A stretch of 33,874 nt of DNA from Selenomonas sp. AE3005 (GTDB lineage Bacteria; Bacillota; Negativicutes; Selenomonadales; Selenomonadaceae). Below, piece by piece: positions 31,188 to 33,874 of this stretch (its first letter is position 1; each line of letters starts with the position of its first letter). Location: assembly GCF_905233635.1 (NCBI RefSeq), contig NZ_CAJODG010000019.1, positions 1 through 33,874 of the forward strand. Reading direction: 5' to 3'. The notes under the pieces were generated by a model. That model had not been told where the DNA came from. It did no database searches and saw nothing but the letters and a program-made list of their open reading frames with translations. Both the position numbers and the translations under genes were made by a program.

Positions 31188-32942
31188 TTACTGTAAGAGC
31201 GAGAGTACGGAACTGCTGCTCTGATTAGCCTGTGCCAGCATAGACTGAGCGGCTTGCAGAAGAACATTATTCTTCGTGTATTCAGTCATTTCCTTGGCCA
31301 TATCAGCATCACGAATCGTGGACTCGGAAGCCTGTACGTTTTCGCTGCCCGTGGTCAGGTTGCTGCTGGTGTAGTTCAAGCGGCTTTCAATGGAGCCTAT
31401 AGTGGTCTGCTGATCAAGTGCTTTCTGCAACGCGTTGTCCAGTACATTGATGGCTGCATTGGCCTTGGTCTGCGTAGAGATATTTAACTTGGTGCCATCA
31501 GAACCTTTTAGACCGAGAGCTTCGGAACGCATATCCGTAAGACCAACCTTGATAGCCTGATTAGCTTTAGCGCCTACTTGTAACGTAATTGCATTGTCAT
31601 CCGACTTATTAAGAGCACGAACTGATTCAGTAAATCCATCAAACGCAGCATTAACAGATTTTTTCACATTACCTTCGCTATCCGTTACACTGATATTAAG
31701 GCCGGAAATCTGACCAGTTATACCGCCAACGCCTGCAATTACAGTAACAGCATCTTCCTCATTGGCAGTTTTTACCATATCATTAGAAGCTGCAACGCCA
31801 ACATTAGATCCAGACAAAACCGCTACTCCAGCATCTGCAACATAGGTGCTATAAGCAGAAGTAAAATTACTTACATAACCGCTAATTGCAGCACTGTTCG
31901 GACCACTGTAATTCGTCGAATCGGCTACCATAGTGGCAAATTTTCCATCTGCTTCCAGTGCTTTCAAATATGCACTGGCCTTTGCTGCTGAAGTGGTTGC
32001 CGCAGTAGTTCCTAAATAATCGGAAGATGCAACCGTAATTTTATCCGCTGCCGACACAGCACCAGCTGCATTATATGCAGATACCTTAGCAGCTACAGAG
32101 ATAGCATTACTGATAATGTTAGAGCTTTCTGTGCTGTAGGTAGATACTGCCGCTGATACAGTGGAAACAGCATTAGACAAAGCCGTGGAATAAGCCGAGC
32201 CTGTAGTAGCATTTACTGTTGCCGCTACATAAGAGGCATTATCCTTACGGGCAAAAATCTGATCCCCATCATTGGTATCTTCCGCTGCTTGAAAAACATC
32301 CTTCAACGATATGGATGACCCATCGCCTTTGTCTACATCCAACGTGCTTGTATAAGTTTTTCCGCCCTGAACATAGGAAATTGTAACCTTGTCAGTTAAA
32401 GCGATTTCCAAAGACTCATTATTGCGATTAGCCAACGCAGTCAAAAGTGTATCACCTGTAGTTCCTTTTGCTAATCCCTGATTGGTCATAGACGTGAATG
32501 TTTCCTGCCCCAGCTTATTCTTGGAGCCGTCCACCAGATACTTGCCGTTAAACGTGATATTCGCGTTGTCGTCAATCTGGTCAATGGACTGATTCAGCTC
32601 TTTCTGAATGGTCTGGCGGTCACTATCGGTATTGGTATCGTTAGCAGCGTTGATAACTTTCTCTTTGAGAGTTTTAAGGATATCAACGGTGGAAGATACT
32701 GCACCTTCAGCAACTTTCATCATGCTGTTGCCGCTCTGGGTATTGGCATTGGCCTGATCCAAAGAACGAATCTGGACACGCATACGTTCAGAAATCGCAT
32801 AACCGGAGGCATCGTCTGCTGCCGAGTTAATCTTCATACCAGAAGATACCTTCTGCAGGCTCTTGGACAGTGCTGAAGAATTCTTGTTCAGCGTATTCAG
32901 CGTAGAAATTGCCGACATGTTGTTTTTAACGACCATACTCAT
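31188..32942 (-). CDS. Flagellin
   Basis: A 584-residue flagellin. The N-terminal D0/D1 region is textbook: MSAISTLNTLNKNSSALSKS, LQKVSSGMKINSAADDASGY and AISERMRVQIRSLDQANANT. The C-terminal part is equally clear: IESRLNYTSSNLTTGSENVQ, then STIRDADMAKEMTEYTKNNV and LLQAAQSMLAQANQSS. The central region (about residues 150-450) is variable, rich in Ala, Ser, Thr and Tyr, and would form surface-exposed domains. It is larger than minimal flagellins (about 280). AAGGAGG precedes the ATG at 32942. No clean sigma-28 promoter was recognised. A glycosyltransferase follows, and an XRE regulator is divergent. Confidence 0.97.
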   Translation of the reverse strand: MSMVVKNNMSAISTLNTLNKNSSALSKSLQKVSSGMKINSAADDASGYAISERMRVQIRSLDQANANTQSGNSMMKVAEGAVSSTVDILKTLKEKVINAANDTNTDSDRQTIQKELNQSIDQIDDNANITFNGKYLVDGSKNKLGQETFTSMTNQGLAKGTTGDTLLTALANRNNESLEIALTDKVTISYVQGGKTYTSTLDVDKGDGSSISLKDVFQAAEDTNDGDQIFARKDNASYVAATVNATTGSAYSTALSNAVSTVSAAVSTYSTESSNIISNAISVAAKVSAYNAAGAVSAADKITVASSDYLGTTAATTSAAKASAYLKALEADGKFATMVADSTNYSGPNSAAISGYVSNFTSAYSTYVADAGVAVLSGSNVGVAASNDMVKTANEEDAVTVIAGVGGITGQISGLNISVTDSEGNVKKSVNAAFDGFTESVRALNKSDDNAITLQVGAKANQAIKVGLTDMRSEALGLKGSDGTKLNISTQTKANAAINVLDNALQKALDQQTTIGSIESRLNYTSSNLTTGSENVQASESTIRDADMAKEMTEYTKNNVLLQAAQSMLAQANQSSSSVLSLLQ

Positions 32943-32973
32943 GATAAAATCCTCCTTGAAATTAAATCACTTT

Positions 32974-33006
32974 GTCATGAACATATCCATACGTCATGAC
33001 ATATCC
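32974..33006 (+). repeat. Short direct repeat in the flagellin upstream region
   Basis: GTCATGAACATATCC (32974-32988) and GTCATGACATATCC (32993-33006) are nearly identical and 19 nt apart, just upstream of the flagellin ribosome binding site. They may be a protein-binding site or part of mRNA leader structure. Confidence 0.6.
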
Positions 33007-33041
33007 TTGTTTTATAAAAGAATTTGCTTTATGCCAGACTT

Positions 33042-33264
33042 TTGCTGATACAGCAAACTAGAAGACCTACTAGCCTGAGACTTCTAAGCATATACAGCAA
33101 CCTGCTGGTAGATATTTAGAACCTCCTTATTGCTGTTTTAGCAAACCCTTTTATATGTTCAGTATAATTGCTATTTTAGCAAAAGTCAAGCATTATTTTT
33201 CGGTTTTAGCAATTTTCCTATATTTTTACCTTCATAGGCTATACTTTAATTGATAAAATAGCAA
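33042..33264. promoter_or_regulatory. Cluster of 15-bp palindromic operator-like sites (consensus TTGCTnnnnnAGCAA)
   Basis: The 342-nt flagellin/XRE intergenic region holds repeated palindromes: TTGCTGATACAGCAA (33042-33056), TTGCTGTTTTAGCAA (33130-33144), TTGCTATTTTAGCAA (33168-33182) and TTGATAAAATAGCAA (33250-33264). A half site TTTTAGCAA lies at 33204-33212 and a weaker copy AAGCATATACAGCAA at 33086-33100. The last full site lies between a possible XRE -10 (TATACT, 33240-33245) and the XRE start, so autoregulation by the adjacent regulator is likely. Confidence 0.75.
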
Positions 33265-33284
33265 AATAAAGGATTGATGGTAGT

Positions 33285-33665
33285 ATGGGAAATGAAAAAT
33301 GTAATATCGGGCAGCGAATTTACGACCTACGCATTGAGCATGATATACAGCAGGGCGAACTTGCCCGAGCGCTTAACCTTCACCAAAGTGTGCTGAATCG
33401 TATCGAAAAGGGACTTCGCCCTGCTCGCGATATTGAAATCCGCGATATGGCTCTGCATTTCGGCGTATCAGCAGATTATCTGCTTGGCCTACCTGTCACA
33501 TCAATAGATACTGTACCTCACCTTGAACCAGTTGCTTCCAGCCAACAGGAAATTGCCCTAATCGAAAAATTTCGTGCCTTGGATGACCGTGGCAAAAGAG
33601 CCGTCATGGATACTGTAGAACGTGAATACAGTTATGTAGAAAAAGACCTCCCAAAACAGGCGTAA
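33285..33665 (+). CDS. XRE-family (HTH_3) transcriptional regulator
   Basis: A 126-residue protein with an N-terminal lambda-repressor-like helix-turn-helix: IGQRIYDLRIEHDIQQGELA, then LNLHQSVLNRIEKGLRPARD, and the closing FGVSADYLLGLP (about residues 62-73), a very common XRE ending. The C-terminal 50 residues are a short helical tail. An AAGGA ribosome binding site precedes the ATG. It is divergent from flagellin, with the palindrome cluster between them, and ends at its own terminator. Whether it controls flagellin or only itself is unknown. Confidence 0.93.
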   Translation: MGNEKCNIGQRIYDLRIEHDIQQGELARALNLHQSVLNRIEKGLRPARDIEIRDMALHFGVSADYLLGLPVTSIDTVPHLEPVASSQQEIALIEKFRALDDRGKRAVMDTVEREYSYVEKDLPKQA

Positions 33666-33709
33666 CAAGCATGGCAATATTATTTTTGTTAATTTCAAAG
33701 ATGCACACA

Positions 33710-33742
33710 AAAAGCAGGCTAATGTGTAAGCCTGCTTTTATA
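33710..33742 (+). terminator. Terminator of the XRE regulator gene
   Basis: An 11-bp stem AAAAGCAGGCT/AGCCTGCTTTT with an 8-nt loop (33710-33739), ending in its own T run. It lies 45 nt past the stop. Confidence 0.88.
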
Positions 33743-33747
33743 ATACG

Positions 33748-33772
33748 AAAAAAGCACCCCACAGGGTGCTTT
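33748..33772 (-). terminator. Terminator of the rRNA operon
   Basis: Minus strand: a 9-bp stem AAAGCACCC/GGGTGCTTT with a 4-nt loop (33751-33772), followed by a T run. It lies about 8 nt beyond the 3' end of the 5S rRNA. Confidence 0.9.
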
Positions 33773-33780
33773 CATTAAAC

Positions 33781-33874
33781 TGGCAACGCCCTATCCTCCC
33801 AGTCCGTCTCCAGACAAGTACTTTCGGCGTATGAGTGCTTAACTACTGTGTTCGGTATGGGAACAGGTGGAACC
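33781..33874 (-). rRNA. rrf: 5S rRNA, 3' part (5' end outside the window)
   Basis: On the minus strand the universal 5S core CCCATACCGAACAC is followed by AGTTAAGCAC, a GCCGAAAGTACTTG segment and the closing GGATAGGGCGTTGCCA. About 94 nt are present of roughly 117, so the first 20 or so nucleotides lie past the edge. The position upstream of a terminator indicates the end of an rrn operon. The exact 3' end may be a base or two beyond 33781. Confidence 0.96.

Overview
The window looks like chromosomal DNA of an anaerobic, flagellated Firmicute, most likely a Negativicute of the Selenomonas/Mitsuokella type. This rests on the anaerobic (cbi-type) cobalamin genes, a flagellin gene, strong GGAGG-type ribosome binding sites and the overall gene set. 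No 16S sequence is present, so the placement is an inference of moderate confidence. The window opens inside rplM (ribosomal protein L13) and closes inside a 5S rRNA gene, both on the minus strand.

Region 1 (276-6165, minus) is a tight run of pduX, cbiA, cobD, cobC and a sugar-nucleotide epimerase, with panE upstream. Threonine kinase (PduX) and threonine-phosphate decarboxylase (CobD) make the aminopropanol linker. CobC acts on the nucleotide loop and CbiA amidates the ring.

Region 2 (6324-14150) is a type I-F CRISPR-Cas locus on the minus strand: cas3, csy1 (cas8f), csy2 (cas5f), csy3 (cas7f), cas6f, then leader and an array of 14 repeats with 13 spacers. It is unusual in two ways. Cas3 begins directly at its HD domain, without the N-terminal Cas2 domain normal for I-F, and no cas1 is present, so the locus looks interference-only. 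In front of cas3, behind a near-consensus promoter, lie two degenerate CRISPR repeats flanking a 26-nt guide. The first 15 nt of this guide match a CC-flanked site inside the cas3 promoter except at positions 6 and 12, the positions that type I surveillance complexes flip out of the duplex. This has the hallmarks of a crRNA-like autorepressor of the cas operon (a Cas-regulating RNA, CreR) and is the main discovery here.

Region 3 (14452-19733, minus) is a second cobalamin operon, cbiC-cobU-cbiP-cbiB-cobS, ending with a P-loop kinase. A divergent OPT-family transporter (19988-22009, plus) follows. Region 4 (22089-27951, minus) is a third operon, cbiT-cbiF-cbiG-cbiH-cbiJ, apparently headed by a 507-residue protein of unknown function and a small membrane protein. 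Together the window encodes much of the corrin-ring and lower-ligand assembly route. cbiD, cbiE, cbiL, the cobaltochelatase and cobT are not here, and I saw no cobalamin riboswitch.

Region 5 (28079-33874) holds a self-contained AAA-type ATPase gene with a palindromic promoter, a GT8 glycosyltransferase beside a large flagellin, and an XRE-family regulator. The flagellin/regulator intergenic region carries several copies of a 15-bp palindrome that is a candidate operator. Two terminators separate the regulator from the convergent rRNA operon.
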